Origin: CAMUQR01 sp963539845
GTDB taxonomy: Bacteria; Patescibacteriota; Saccharimonadia; Saccharimonadales; Saccharimonadaceae
Assembly (NCBI GenBank): GCA_963539845.1
Contig: CAUTML010000003.1
Span: 1 to 64,000, forward strand
DNA: 64,000 bases
Direction: 5' to 3'
Shown here: positions 33,316-41,738 of the stretch, piece by piece
How the letters are laid out: each line of letters starts with the position of its first letter
How positions within the stretch are numbered: position 1 is the stretch's first letter
Position numbers and translations under genes: made by a program
Notes under the pieces: model-generated
What the model was told of the DNA's origin: nothing
The model's input: the letters and a program-made list of their open reading frames with translations, nothing else
Databases searched by the model: none

Positions 33316-34311
33316 TTATTGTAAATCAACTTTGATGCTTGGACCTTGTGAGGTAGCGATGAAAATCGATTGAATATAAGCGCCCTTGAGAGTGCTTGGC
33401 TTGTGCGCCTGCAAACTATCGAAGAAGGCTTTGATATTCTCAGCAATTTTGTCAGCGCCAAATGATACTTTACCGACCGACAAGTGAACAATCGCTTGTT
33501 TATCAACCCGATATTCAACTTTACCGGCTTTGGCTTCGGTAGTTGCTTTCGCTACGTCAGCAGAAATAGTACCGCTCTTTGGATTTGGCATCAAACCACG
33601 TGGGCCAAGCGTGCGGGCGTATTTACCAAGTTTTGGCATATACGCTGGGGTGGTGATCAAAATATCAAAGTTTAACACACCTTTGTCGAGTTGTTGCAAA
33701 AATTCCTCGTCAGCCACAATATCAGCGCCAGCTTTGGTGGCTTTGTCATGCTCAGCTTTTGGCGCGAAGACCGCCACAGTGATTTTTTTGCCGGTTCCGT
33801 GAGGCAAGCTAACGGTTGCTCGAATATTTTGGTCGGCCTGGCGTGGATCAACCCCCAAACGCGCGTGAACTTCCACACTAGCGTCAAATTTGCTTGGGTT
33901 GGTATCAATCACCAACTTAGTCGCTTCATCGAGGCTATAAACCTTATTTTTGTCGATTTTAGCGTAAGCGGCTTGGTATTTTTTGCTACGGCGTTCCAGC
34001 AGCGAGCGAGTTTTTGGCGCTGGACCTTTTTCTTTAGTGGCCACCGCATCACCTTGGGCAGAAGTGTCGCCAGCTTCTTTGCGGGCTTCTTTTTCGGCTT
34101 TTTCTTCGGCTTCTTTGAGAGCTTTTTCGCTACGCTTGCCAGCCTTGGCGACTTTAGCTTCGCGACTAGCGATTACTGCTTCGTCTTTAGCCTCAGCTTG
34201 CTCTTTAGCGTTTTTAATCGCTTCGTTGATTTCGGCGACAGTATTTTTGTCAGAGACATCCAGCTTCATACTTTTTGCCAGTTCTAACAACTCACCTTTT
34301 TTCATAGTCAT
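33316..34311 (-). CDS. rplA: 50S ribosomal protein L1 with a long N-terminal extension
   Basis: 331 residues, about 100 more than usual. Residues 105-331 are a normal L1 (KIDKNKVYSLDEATKLV; TLGPRGLMPNPKSGT, the L1 signature), the mobile stalk protein that also represses its own mRNA in other bacteria. The added N-terminus begins with a short helical unit (KGELLELAKSMKLDVSDK) like SAP or Rho-N modules, then an Ala/Lys/Glu-rich charged helix. The AAAGGA site fits the ATG at 34311 or 34305. It is separated from rplK by an unknown gene and a terminator. Confidence 0.94.
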   Translation of the reverse strand: MTMKKGELLELAKSMKLDVSDKNTVAEINEAIKNAKEQAEAKDEAVIASREAKVAKAGKRSEKALKEAEEKAEKEARKEAGDTSAQGDAVATKEKGPAPKTRSLLERRSKKYQAAYAKIDKNKVYSLDEATKLVIDTNPSKFDASVEVHARLGVDPRQADQNIRATVSLPHGTGKKITVAVFAPKAEHDKATKAGADIVADEEFLQQLDKGVLNFDILITTPAYMPKLGKYARTLGPRGLMPNPKSGTISADVAKATTEAKAGKVEYRVDKQAIVHLSVGKVSFGADKIAENIKAFFDSLQAHKPSTLKGAYIQSIFIATSQGPSIKVDLQ

Positions 34312-34418
34312 AAGATGAAAATCCTTTCTGTGGTCATCACGAGTTTTCGTTTAAAACTCTGCCAACAATTATTTTTTAATAACTAAATTCTACCATTTTT
34401 CAGATTAAAAAGCAAGTA

Positions 34419-34444
34419 AAAACCCGCCAATATCAGCGGGTTTT
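34419..34444 (-). terminator. terminator before rplA
   Basis: A 9-bp stem AAAACCCGC/GCGGGTTTT with an eight-base loop, between the 249-residue gene and rplA. Confidence 0.75.
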
Positions 34445-34465
34445 GGAGTTTAGCAGTCTTACGAA

Positions 34466-35215
34466 TTATCTAACTTTGTTTAAATTAGCATCAAAATCAT
34501 CAAATGTGCCTCTAAAAATTATCAAATCATCATAGCGACGAACGTAAATAGTTTTTGCTGAAAAATTAATAGCATAGTGCCAACGCGGAGCATCATATCG
34601 TCTGACGTCTTCTTCTTTAACCCAACGATAGAGATCAATTACGACAAATCGACCATCGACTCGTTTGATCGAATAACGAATTAAATTTTTGAGCTTAATA
34701 ATCCCGAACAAAATACAACTCAGATTGTAAATTTCGTTAGCTATTGCATTAAATCGCTCATTTTCCACCTGACAGCTAGTCGCACTATCAGCCAGCTGGT
34801 CCAGCAGTTGATGGGATTTTTTCCTGTTAGCAATTTGGCTACTCAAAGCAGATCTTAATTTATAAACATATTCATTTTTAAAACCTAATTCGTCAATTGC
34901 TAAATTCGACACGTCCAACATCCTTTGCGGTTCTTGATTAAGACTTCTGATCTCCTCAATTTGTTGCTCCTGGTTAGCTCGGACAGCGTCCAAACTGCGC
35001 AACTGGTCAGGAATAAAAGTCGTCAAAACATATTTTGGCGTCATACACAGCAATCTAGTCAGCTTTTTATCCTCTACCGTTTCATGAAGTTTTTTGACTT
35101 CTTGAGCAATTTTTGCGAAAAATTCTTCTTTGGTTTGATAACTCTTTGTTTGAAACTCAGCTGATGACGATTCACCCTGCTGTTGTGCTTGATTTTTTAA
35201 GTTGTCTAAACTCAT
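34466..35215 (-). CDS. hypothetical protein between rplA and rplK
   Basis: 249 residues, no family recognised. The N-terminal 150 residues are helical and charged with coiled-coil character (LRSLDAVRANQEQQIEEI). The C-terminal 80 residues alternate aromatic and basic residues (RYDAPRWHYAINFSAKTI; YVRRYDDLIIF), suggesting a small beta domain. No membrane segment. It has a strong AGGAGG site, its own promoter and a structured leader, so it is expressed separately from the ribosomal genes around it. Confidence 0.7.
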   Translation of the reverse strand: MSLDNLKNQAQQQGESSSAEFQTKSYQTKEEFFAKIAQEVKKLHETVEDKKLTRLLCMTPKYVLTTFIPDQLRSLDAVRANQEQQIEEIRSLNQEPQRMLDVSNLAIDELGFKNEYVYKLRSALSSQIANRKKSHQLLDQLADSATSCQVENERFNAIANEIYNLSCILFGIIKLKNLIRYSIKRVDGRFVVIDLYRWVKEEDVRRYDAPRWHYAINFSAKTIYVRRYDDLIIFRGTFDDFDANLNKVR

Positions 35216-35296
35216 TTTTTACACCTCCTAGTAACTAAAATTTAAAGAACACTCCCTACCCTGTCATCAGGGAATTTGTTCAAAAGGGAATATTTA

Positions 35297-35325
35297 ATTA
35301 TACCACATCTTAAATAAAAAGTCAA
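35297..35325 (-). promoter_or_regulatory. promoter and structured leader of the 249-residue gene
   Basis: TTGACT (35320-35325), a 17-base spacer and TATAAT (35297-35302). The leader to 35216 contains CCCTG-ATGA-CAGGG, a small hairpin flanked by further CCC/GGG blocks. Confidence 0.65.
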
Positions 35326-35343
35326 TGTTTAACCCTTTAGCTC

Positions 35344-35372
35344 TTGCTTTTTTCGTTAGTTTATGTTATAAT
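35344..35372 (+). promoter_or_regulatory. plus-strand promoter facing a terminator, no gene behind it
   Basis: TTGCTT (35344-35349), a 17-base spacer and TGTTATAAT (-10 at 35367-35372). The hairpin at 35393-35425 follows about 15 bases after the expected start, so only a short RNA could result. Confidence 0.5.
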
Positions 35373-35392
35373 TAAAAGATTCCTATTTTATT

Positions 35393-35425
35393 AAAAACCT
35401 CTCAGCGCCAGACCGAGAGGTTTTT
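35393..35425. terminator. bidirectional terminator after rplK
   Basis: An 11-bp stem AAAAACCTCTC/GAGAGGTTTTT. The T-run is clearest on the plus strand. Confidence 0.75.
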
Positions 35426-35444
35426 AGTTTATAAAAAAATGGTT

Positions 35445-35879
35445 TTAGTCGACAACTTCGACGCCCATCGAGCGCGCGGTACCAGCAATGATTTTGACAG
35501 CACCATCAAGGTCAATCGCGTTGAGTTGATCTTTTTTGATTTCGGCGATTTCTTCGAGCTGAGCGCGAGTGATTTTACCAACTTTGTCAGCGTGAGGCTT
35601 ACCTGAACCTTTTTGAATACCGATTTTTTCGCGAATCAGATCATCAACTGGTTGACCCAAGCTTTTCCAAGCAAAAGTCCGATCATCAAACACTTGCAGG
35701 TGAACAATCACGTTTTTGCCCATTAGATCTTTGGTTTTTTCGTTGAAGGGGTTGATAAAATCCATCATATTAAGTCCCCATTGACCCAAAGTCGAACCAA
35801 CTGGCGGACCAGCAGTCGCCCGACCAGCTGGAATACGGAGTTTGAGATTGCCAATCATCTTCTTTTCTTTTTTTGCCAT
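35445..35879 (-). CDS. rplK: 50S ribosomal protein L11
   Basis: 144 residues, normal length. It binds 23S rRNA in the GTPase centre with L10. N-terminal GNLKLRIPAGRATAGPPVG and C-terminal signature KIIAGTARSMGVEVVD are intact. Its own promoter (35935-35963) and terminator separate it from nusG and rplA, unlike the usual rplK-rplA operon. Confidence 0.97.
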   Translation of the reverse strand: MAKKEKKMIGNLKLRIPAGRATAGPPVGSTLGQWGLNMMDFINPFNEKTKDLMGKNVIVHLQVFDDRTFAWKSLGQPVDDLIREKIGIQKGSGKPHADKVGKITRAQLEEIAEIKKDQLNAIDLDGAVKIIAGTARSMGVEVVD

Positions 35880-35934
35880 AATTCTTTTACTTCCTTTAAT
35901 GTTAAATTGATTAAATTCAGTGCGTAACTTTGTT

Positions 35935-35963
35935 ATTATACACTATTTTTTACTAGGAAGCAA
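35935..35963 (-). promoter_or_regulatory. promoter of rplK
   Basis: TTGCTT (35958-35963), a 17-base spacer and TATAAT (35935-35940). Confidence 0.7.
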
Positions 35964-35969
35964 TTAAAA

Positions 35970-36254
35970 TTAATTGTGTTCTTCTACCGACTTTTTAAAT
36001 TGATTCATTTGTTCTAGTGAATAAGGCTTCCGCTGACTACCAGTAAGTAACTTACCGTCAATAATTCCCCGATTGCGTAAGTCAACTTCCAAATTGGTCG
36101 CGCTAACACCACCATTTTTAAGTGACAAAAACGCTCCATCGACTTGTCGTTGCAGAGAGTAAACCAGCATAAATAATACCGTCACCAAAGCCACTAAAAT
36201 AATATTAACCACTATTAGCGCTTTGTCGAGCTTGTGCTGTTGCTCTTTTTTCAT
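35970..36254 (-). CDS. small membrane protein of unknown function after nusG
   Basis: 94 residues: a charged N-terminus, one membrane span (ALIVVNIILVALVTVLFMLV), then about 60 residues probably outside (VDLRNRGIIDGKLLTGSQRK). No family recognised. It follows nusG by 29 bases with an AGGTGG-type site, so it belongs to the secE-nusG transcript. Confidence 0.65.
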   Translation of the reverse strand: MKKEQQHKLDKALIVVNIILVALVTVLFMLVYSLQRQVDGAFLSLKNGGVSATNLEVDLRNRGIIDGKLLTGSQRKPYSLEQMNQFKKSVEEHN

Positions 36255-36283
36255 AAGTCCACCTTTCTTATTATAAATAATTA

Positions 36284-36835
36284 CTAAATCTTCTGAACTT
36301 GCAAAATATCGAGCTCAACGGGCGTTTCCCGACCAAACATACTGACCATCACCTTGAGCTTGCCTTTTTGGGCGTCAATCTCAGAAATCATACCCTCAAA
36401 ACCTTTGAACGGACCGTCAATAATCGATACCACCTCGTTAATATCAAAATCAATGTGGTGCGTTGGTTCTTCGACGCCCATGCGCTTGCGGATTTTAGCG
36501 ATTTCTTTATCGGACACCGGGGTTGGCGTAGTTGAAGTCCCCACAAAACCAGTTACTCCTGGAGTGTTACGTATCACAAACCACGATTCATCAGTCAAAT
36601 TCATTTCCACTAGCACGTAGCCTTGGAAGATTTTCTTGTCAATAACTTTGCGTTTGCCGTTTTTGATTTCGATTTGTTTTTCTTTGGGGACGATGACGTC
36701 AAAAATCTTATCCGCCATTTGGACACTGTTAATACGTTGGCGAATCCCTTCGGCAACTTTTTCTTCGTGGCCAGAGTAGGTATGAATTGCATACCATTGG
36801 CGAGTTGAGTCATATCGATTTGCTTTTTTTGCCAT
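36284..36835 (-). CDS. nusG: transcription termination/antitermination protein NusG
   Basis: 183 residues. The N-terminal NGN domain (WYAIHTYSGHEEKVAEGIRQ) binds RNA polymerase. The C-terminal KOW domain (VSIIDGPFKGFEGMISEID) contacts Rho or ribosomal S10. It couples transcription and translation. It sits directly after secE, the usual order. Confidence 0.97.
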   Translation of the reverse strand: MAKKANRYDSTRQWYAIHTYSGHEEKVAEGIRQRINSVQMADKIFDVIVPKEKQIEIKNGKRKVIDKKIFQGYVLVEMNLTDESWFVIRNTPGVTGFVGTSTTPTPVSDKEIAKIRKRMGVEEPTHHIDFDINEVVSIIDGPFKGFEGMISEIDAQKGKLKVMVSMFGRETPVELDILQVQKI

Positions 36836-36850
36836 ATTATTATTCCTTTA

Positions 36851-37357
36851 TTATTTGAGCATTAGTTTAAAAATATAGGAGAAGAAATTATCCAACGCCA
36901 GCACCAGCACTAAGAAGAAAAGTGAGTAGCTCACCACCGCAAAAACCATCGCCCAAGTCGATTTACGGCTCGGCCAGTGAACTTTTTTGAGTTCGAGCCA
37001 AGAGTTTTTTAAGTAACGGTTAAAACCAACCATTGGTTTGAGAGCTTTGGCTAAGGCTTTTTTTGATTTAACCCGCTTAGCGGTTTTAGACTTAATGACG
37101 GCTTTGATTTTAGTTACAGCGGTAGTTTTGGTGGCTGAGACGGTTTTAGTGGCCTTAGCGGTTGGTTTAGCAGTTTTAGCGGTTAGCTTGGCCGATTTGA
37201 CGGTTTTGGCAGTTAATTTAGCCGATTTGGCGGTTTTGGCGGTTTTAGCAGTTTTAGCCGGCACGCTAGCTTTGATTTTAGTTACTTTTGAGCTAGTTTT
37301 GGTTGATTTAGGGTCAACTTTAGCCTTAATTTTGTGAACTTTGGCTGGTTTACTCAC
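36851..37357 (-). CDS. secE: preprotein translocase subunit SecE with a long Lys/Ala/Thr-rich N-terminus
   Basis: 168 residues, where most bacterial SecE have about 60-130. The last 60 residues are SecE proper: an amphipathic helix with WLELKKVHWPSRKSTW and one membrane span. It clamps SecY in the translocon. Residues 1-105 are low complexity, with repeats such as KTAKTAKSAKLTAKT, strongly basic and probably cytoplasmic. The start is GTG at 37357 behind AAAGGAG. Confidence 0.92.
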   Translation of the reverse strand: MSKPAKVHKIKAKVDPKSTKTSSKVTKIKASVPAKTAKTAKTAKSAKLTAKTVKSAKLTAKTAKPTAKATKTVSATKTTAVTKIKAVIKSKTAKRVKSKKALAKALKPMVGFNRYLKNSWLELKKVHWPSRKSTWAMVFAVVSYSLFFLVLVLALDNFFSYIFKLMLK

Positions 37358-37370
37358 TTCACTTCTCCTT

Positions 37371-37409
37371 TAAATTAAAAAATTCTGCTTATAAATGGTT
37401 TTAAGCAGA
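37371..37409 (-). terminator. attenuator-like hairpin in the secE leader
   Basis: TCTGCTTA (37384-37391) pairs with TAAGCAGA (37402-37409). On the minus strand the hairpin is followed by AATTTTTT. It lies between the secE promoter and the secE start, so it could terminate transcription early. Confidence 0.6.
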
Positions 37410-37421
37410 TTGTCAACTAGC

Positions 37422-37450
37422 ATTGTAGCACGCCCGAGGATCTTTGTCAA
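37422..37450 (-). promoter_or_regulatory. promoter of the secE-nusG operon
   Basis: TTGACA (37445-37450), a 17-base spacer and TGCTACAAT (-10 at 37422-37427). The best consensus promoter in the window. Confidence 0.8.
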
Positions 37451-37469
37451 TTAAAACCTGACTGGTTAA

Positions 37470-38600
37470 TTATTTAGAGCCAGGCAAACGACGCCCCTTC
37501 CAGGACACCAGCTGAAATTTAGTATAAATAATACTAAAAAATAGCAACCACAACTCCTGCAAAAATGCCCACGGCCAACTCACCAACCCCAGTAATTGAC
37601 CGCGCGCCCAGCTGATCTTGGTGTAGCACACGCTTAACAAGCTCAGTGCCAACAGTCCCGCCAAATTGACCGCGCCGACCCACCAGATTTTAGTTAATAA
37701 CAGATTAATAGCGCAAATTAGCGCGCCGTTAGTGATAATTATCAGCACCACCAGCACATTGGCTTTAAGCCAAATTGATTTATCAAACACCGGTCCGATA
37801 GTGCGAATGGTGGTGGTCAGCTGTGATCGCCAATCTTTTTCGTGGCTGATGTCCAAAAACTGATTAGCCACCAAAAAATGATAACGATGTTTGCCATAAA
37901 AATAGCCAGCTAGTGCCGATTCCGGACGTACTGTCGCTCGATGATGCTCCCAAAAATCACCATATTGGTCTAACTCATCGACCTTAACCAGCCAAATACT
38001 AGTGCTAGTCGCCGGAAAATTACGAGAATGCAAAATTAGCTCCCAAAAAAACCGCAAACTGCCAAAAAACACATTTGGGAGCAGTTGACTGCGTCTTGGC
38101 ATCACACTGAGCATCGCTAGATTTTTATCTAGAGCATAGCGAATCATCGTCCCAAAGTCAGTCTCACCGACAATCGTATCAACACTCATAAAAATAATAT
38201 ATGAGCCGGTGGCCTGAGTGGTCAATTGGGCCATAGCGTGATTTTTACCGACCCAGCCTTTGGGCAGTTTTTGACCCTTAATAAAACGTACTCCCCGCTG
38301 AGCGAATTGCTTGACCACTTCTGAGGTATTATCAACCGAGTCGTCGTCTAGCACAATCACTTCCATTTTAGGGTAATCGCTAGCCAATACTCGCTCAAGA
38401 CAAGCTTCGATGGCTTGCTTCTCGTTACGCGCCGGGATACAAACCGACACCGTCGGCAAATCCTCAAATTTTAGATAATTATCATAAGCCTGACGCAGAC
38501 GAAAATGTTTTTTGGCAAACCACAGACGCTCCAAAAATGCCCCGCTGATAATCATCAAACAGCCCGCAAAAATCATCGATACTAAATCAAAACTGGTCAT
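37470..38600 (-). CDS. membrane glycosyltransferase family 2 (CrtQ-like)
   Basis: About 376 residues. An N-terminal anchor precedes a GT-A domain: VSVCIPARNEKQAIEACL, VIVLDDDSVDNT (DxD region) and GWVGKNHAMAQLTTQATG. Three or four membrane segments fill the last 110 residues. The pattern is that of glycosyltransferases in carotenoid-glycoside or glycolipid synthesis, but the substrate is unknown here. TTTACA-17-TATACT lies upstream and puts the transcript start at the ATG at 38600; ATGs at 38606 and 38624 are also in frame. Confidence 0.83.
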   Translation of the reverse strand: MTSFDLVSMIFAGCLMIISGAFLERLWFAKKHFRLRQAYDNYLKFEDLPTVSVCIPARNEKQAIEACLERVLASDYPKMEVIVLDDDSVDNTSEVVKQFAQRGVRFIKGQKLPKGWVGKNHAMAQLTTQATGSYIIFMSVDTIVGETDFGTMIRYALDKNLAMLSVMPRRSQLLPNVFFGSLRFFWELILHSRNFPATSTSIWLVKVDELDQYGDFWEHHRATVRPESALAGYFYGKHRYHFLVANQFLDISHEKDWRSQLTTTIRTIGPVFDKSIWLKANVLVVLIIITNGALICAINLLLTKIWWVGAVNLAGLLALSLLSVCYTKISWARGQLLGLVSWPWAFLQELWLLFFSIIYTKFQLVSWKGRRLPGSK

Positions 38601-38642
38601 TACCATAAGTATAATATAATGCAAAACTTTTGTAAAATTAAA

Positions 38643-40325
38643 CTAAGCTTTTGGCGAAGTTTTAGCCCCAGGAGTTCTAGAGATTTTGGTTGTTTTAGGC
38701 AGGATTAAACTAAAAGTTGAGCCAAAACCGACCCGGCTGACTAGCTTGAGTTCGGCGTGAAGTTTGTGGGCTAATTTATTAGCAACATACAGCCCCAAAC
38801 CCGTGCCACCAGTTTGGCGGGTGCGATAATCCTCAACGCGATAAAATTTATCAAACACCTTAGATTGTTGATTTTTGCTGATACCCACGCCAGTGTCCGC
38901 TACTGCGATTTCAATGGTCCGAGCCTTAACCCGAGCAGTCAGCGTGATACTGCCAACTTCGGTGTATTTGATAGCATTAGTTAGCAAATTTTGCAAAATC
39001 TCCTCCAGATAGAGTGGCTGAGTAGCGATTTTTGGCAATTTTGGATCCAAATCAAGATCAAATCGCAAGCCTTTAGCGGTAACTTCAGCTTGGTATTTTT
39101 CAAACAGCATTTGTAGTAATTTCGTCAAATCAACCGTTTGCAATTGAACAATTTCTCCCCGATTAGCGCGGGCTAGCGACGCTAAATCATTCGTCATGTC
39201 AGCCAAAAAGAGCAACTGCTGATGGGCTTTTTTCAGACTATTAGCAATCAACAGCGGGTCTGAATCTTTAGCCATCATCAGTTCTAGATTACTCAAACTA
39301 GCCTCGGCAATCGCAATCGGTGTCCGCAGTTCATGACTAATAACACTGACGAATTCATCGCGTTCCATCTCTAGATTTTTAGCTAAAGTCACATCGCGCA
39401 AAATCAAAATATATTCACCAGCTTCAGATACGCCGTAAACATTTTTGATCGGCGAAATCGTCAATTCTAGCCGAATTTTCTCGCCGGTTTGATACTGATA
39501 AAGCAGTTCATCGTTTACCCGAGTGCGAGCGGTTTTTTGGATTAGCTTAGCGATGTCAACCGGCTGATCGTTCAGATCGGTCAGTTTTAGCACCTCACTA
39601 ATCAACCGCCCGGTCAAAGTCACGTTTGTGTCCAAAATCGCCAGAGTTGACGCATTATATAGGTTGATTTTTAAATTTTTATCTAAACGGATAATCCCAC
39701 TGCTCAAGTTGTTGATTAACGTCGCCAAACCGCCATCAGAGGCGATGGTTTTTTCTTTAGTAGTTTTGGCTTGATTGGCCACGGCCTGGTCTGAATTATA
39801 CAAGCTCAGAATCAACAACGTAGCTCCATAAACCAACCCCGTTAACACCATCAGATTTTTAAAAGCGTAACTGGCGCCCGTTAGCCCAATTAGCTTACCG
39901 CTAAATAGCACCAGCGTTTCCAAACCAATCATATTGGCAAATACCAGCCCAAAATTAGCATATAACAGGCTGTTAAAAGCCACGCTCGCCAGCGCCATCA
40001 TAGTTAAAGTGCTAATATCCTGCCTCAATCCAATATACACTCCCAGCATCACAATACTAAAAATTAGATAAATAGTCCGCACCACGGCTAATTTTGGATG
40101 AGCTGTTGTTTTAAAACCTAGCTGATACACTAACAGCCCCACCGACCAAAACGCCACCACCGCTAACGACCAGACAGATGACACCCCAGTCGACTGATCA
40201 GTTATCGGCGCCACTAATTTATCAATCGCCACCATTAAAGGCGCTAGCCACAACAAGCCGTTGCAACATCGTTCAAGATATTGCATCAGTTGTCGCCAAC
40301 GATACGATTGCCCACCATTAATCAT
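38643..40325 (-). CDS. sensor histidine kinase with multi-span N-terminus and PAS domain
   Basis: About 560 residues from the ATG at 40325. Six or seven membrane helices (to about residue 175), then a PAS-like domain (LSSGIIRLDKNLKINLYN), HisKA (SVISHELRTPIAIAEASL, phospho-acceptor His) and HATPase_c (NLLTNAIKYTE, ADTGVGISK, GGTGLGLYVANKLAHKL). All catalytic boxes are intact. No response regulator is encoded nearby, so the partner is elsewhere. TATAAT (40333-40338) is seven bases before the ATG, so a leaderless start is preferred over the ATG 12 codons earlier. Confidence 0.92.
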   Translation of the reverse strand: MINGGQSYRWRQLMQYLERCCNGLLWLAPLMVAIDKLVAPITDQSTGVSSVWSLAVVAFWSVGLLVYQLGFKTTAHPKLAVVRTIYLIFSIVMLGVYIGLRQDISTLTMMALASVAFNSLLYANFGLVFANMIGLETLVLFSGKLIGLTGASYAFKNLMVLTGLVYGATLLILSLYNSDQAVANQAKTTKEKTIASDGGLATLINNLSSGIIRLDKNLKINLYNASTLAILDTNVTLTGRLISEVLKLTDLNDQPVDIAKLIQKTARTRVNDELLYQYQTGEKIRLELTISPIKNVYGVSEAGEYILILRDVTLAKNLEMERDEFVSVISHELRTPIAIAEASLSNLELMMAKDSDPLLIANSLKKAHQQLLFLADMTNDLASLARANRGEIVQLQTVDLTKLLQMLFEKYQAEVTAKGLRFDLDLDPKLPKIATQPLYLEEILQNLLTNAIKYTEVGSITLTARVKARTIEIAVADTGVGISKNQQSKVFDKFYRVEDYRTRQTGGTGLGLYVANKLAHKLHAELKLVSRVGFGSTFSLILPKTTKISRTPGAKTSPKA

Positions 40326-40368
40326 AAGTTTTATTATAAAGCAAAAACTATTTTTTAGCAATTTTGTT

Positions 40369-41067
40369 TTAAAGATGAGGGCTGTATTTTTTCAAAGCGG
40401 TTTCACATTTAGCATAATCTGGCATAATTTTTGCCACTTCCGCCCAAAAAGCCGAACTATGATTCATCTGGCGCAAATGGCACAGTTCGTGAATAATAAC
40501 ATAATCGATCAATTGATTAGGGAGCGATGCCAGCCCAATATTTAAAGTAATTACACCTTTTGACGAGCAACTACCCCAACGAGTTGAAGCGTGCGATAAT
40601 TTAGTCCGCTGGTAACAAAAACCATATTGTTTAGCCAAAAATTCCAGTCGCGGTATCAGTAATTGGCGGGCGTCTTGTCGTAAGATTTTTTGGACTTGAG
40701 GGCGAATTATAGCCTGCACCGCCTCGTCGCTAATTTGCCCTTCAAACGGCAACCGCACCACTAAAAAATTCGGTCGGATTTTAACTTGCGGACTAGTTAA
40801 ATCACCGCTATATTCAAGTTTTAATAAATGAGTTTTGCCGATCACCATTCCCGGCAAATAGCAATTTTTAGCGCGATGCTCCTGAACAATTTGAGCGATT
40901 TGTTGATGCGATTGACGCAAAAACCTTTTGAGCATAAGTTTCGAAACGCCAAGCGGAGCGGTGATTTTTGGTTGACCGTTAGTTCCCATCCGAAAACTAA
41001 TTCGGCTACAGCCTCGCCGACGATAGATGGCAATCGGCCCAAATTCCGATTCAAGCAGTTCGGTCAT
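40369..41067 (-). CDS. YgjP-like (DUF45/M48-type) metallopeptidase
   Basis: 232 residues with the zinc motif VIIHELCHLRQMNHSSAFW (HExxH plus a downstream His) and the family stretch RWGSCSSKGVITLNIGLASL. This is the YgjP/Wss1-related family of cytosolic metalloproteins found beside restriction genes or alone. The physiological substrate is not known. It lies 16 bases after the P-loop kinase gene, in the same direction. Confidence 0.88.
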   Translation of the reverse strand: MTELLESEFGPIAIYRRRGCSRISFRMGTNGQPKITAPLGVSKLMLKRFLRQSHQQIAQIVQEHRAKNCYLPGMVIGKTHLLKLEYSGDLTSPQVKIRPNFLVVRLPFEGQISDEAVQAIIRPQVQKILRQDARQLLIPRLEFLAKQYGFCYQRTKLSHASTRWGSCSSKGVITLNIGLASLPNQLIDYVIIHELCHLRQMNHSSAFWAEVAKIMPDYAKCETALKKYSPHL

Positions 41068-41083
41068 TAGCCAAATTTCTCTA

Positions 41084-41725
41084 TTAGCTTAAAATCCGCA
41101 ACCGTCGTTTGGGCGAAGTTGGCGGAGCATTGAGCGATTTAGTCGGTGTTGATGGCGACTGAGCCGACGCTCGAGCTTCATTAGCAATCCGATTCAAAAC
41201 TGAACGGTATTGCATTTTAAAAGCGTGTTTGCCACTAATCGCAATCGGTCGTTCTACTTCATTGGGCGGAGTAAACCGCCGTTTTAAATCATCAAACAAT
41301 TCCGGCGTAATCAAAAAATCTTTTGGCAGTTGACGATTGAGCCGAACTGCGCGCCGTTTTGATTCAGCGTCAACATTTTGCACCCAAATCACCACCGGCT
41401 GATAACCATACTGTCGCGCTAATTGCGCATAACGACGTCGATCAACTCGAGATGATAAATTTCCCTCAAACAGCAAACTTTGTTTAGTTTTAAACAATTG
41501 TTTGAGCACATCAAAAGCAAAATCGGTCAACTGAGCGTCTTCTTCCCGGCTAAAAGTCGGCTGATCAATCAACGAAAAACGCCATTTGTTTAAATTAATA
41601 AATGGAATTTGATATTCGTCAGAAAATTTCTCAGCAAAAAAAGTTTTACCAGACCCCGGCAAGCCAACCAAACAAAATAATTTTGGTGCCGATGTTTTAA
41701 CAGCATTAACGGTGGGTTTTTCCAT
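41084..41725 (-). CDS. P-loop kinase-like ATPase (AAA_33/zeta-toxin fold)
   Basis: 213 residues. Walker A is CLVGLPGSGKTFFAEKF (about 18-34), then LLFEGNLSSRVDRRRYAQLA with a kinase-like Asp/Arg pattern, and VIWVQNVDAESKRRAVRLNR (lid). It resembles predicted polynucleotide or small-molecule kinases of the AAA_33 family; no antitoxin partner is present. The last 30 residues are Ser/Thr/Pro-rich. TGATATAAT (41733-41741) inside the end of trxB is seven bases before the ATG (leaderless). Confidence 0.78.
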   Translation of the reverse strand: MEKPTVNAVKTSAPKLFCLVGLPGSGKTFFAEKFSDEYQIPFINLNKWRFSLIDQPTFSREEDAQLTDFAFDVLKQLFKTKQSLLFEGNLSSRVDRRRYAQLARQYGYQPVVIWVQNVDAESKRRAVRLNRQLPKDFLITPELFDDLKRRFTPPNEVERPIAISGKHAFKMQYRSVLNRIANEARASAQSPSTPTKSLNAPPTSPKRRLRILS

Positions 41726-41738
41726 ATTGATAATTATA

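Noticed and set aside
33691..34287. Plus-strand frame of 198 codons opposite rplA, Phe-rich
   Set aside because: It is the complement of the Lys/Glu/Ala-rich L1 extension, which yields Phe/Ser/Leu; no promoter or ribosome site.
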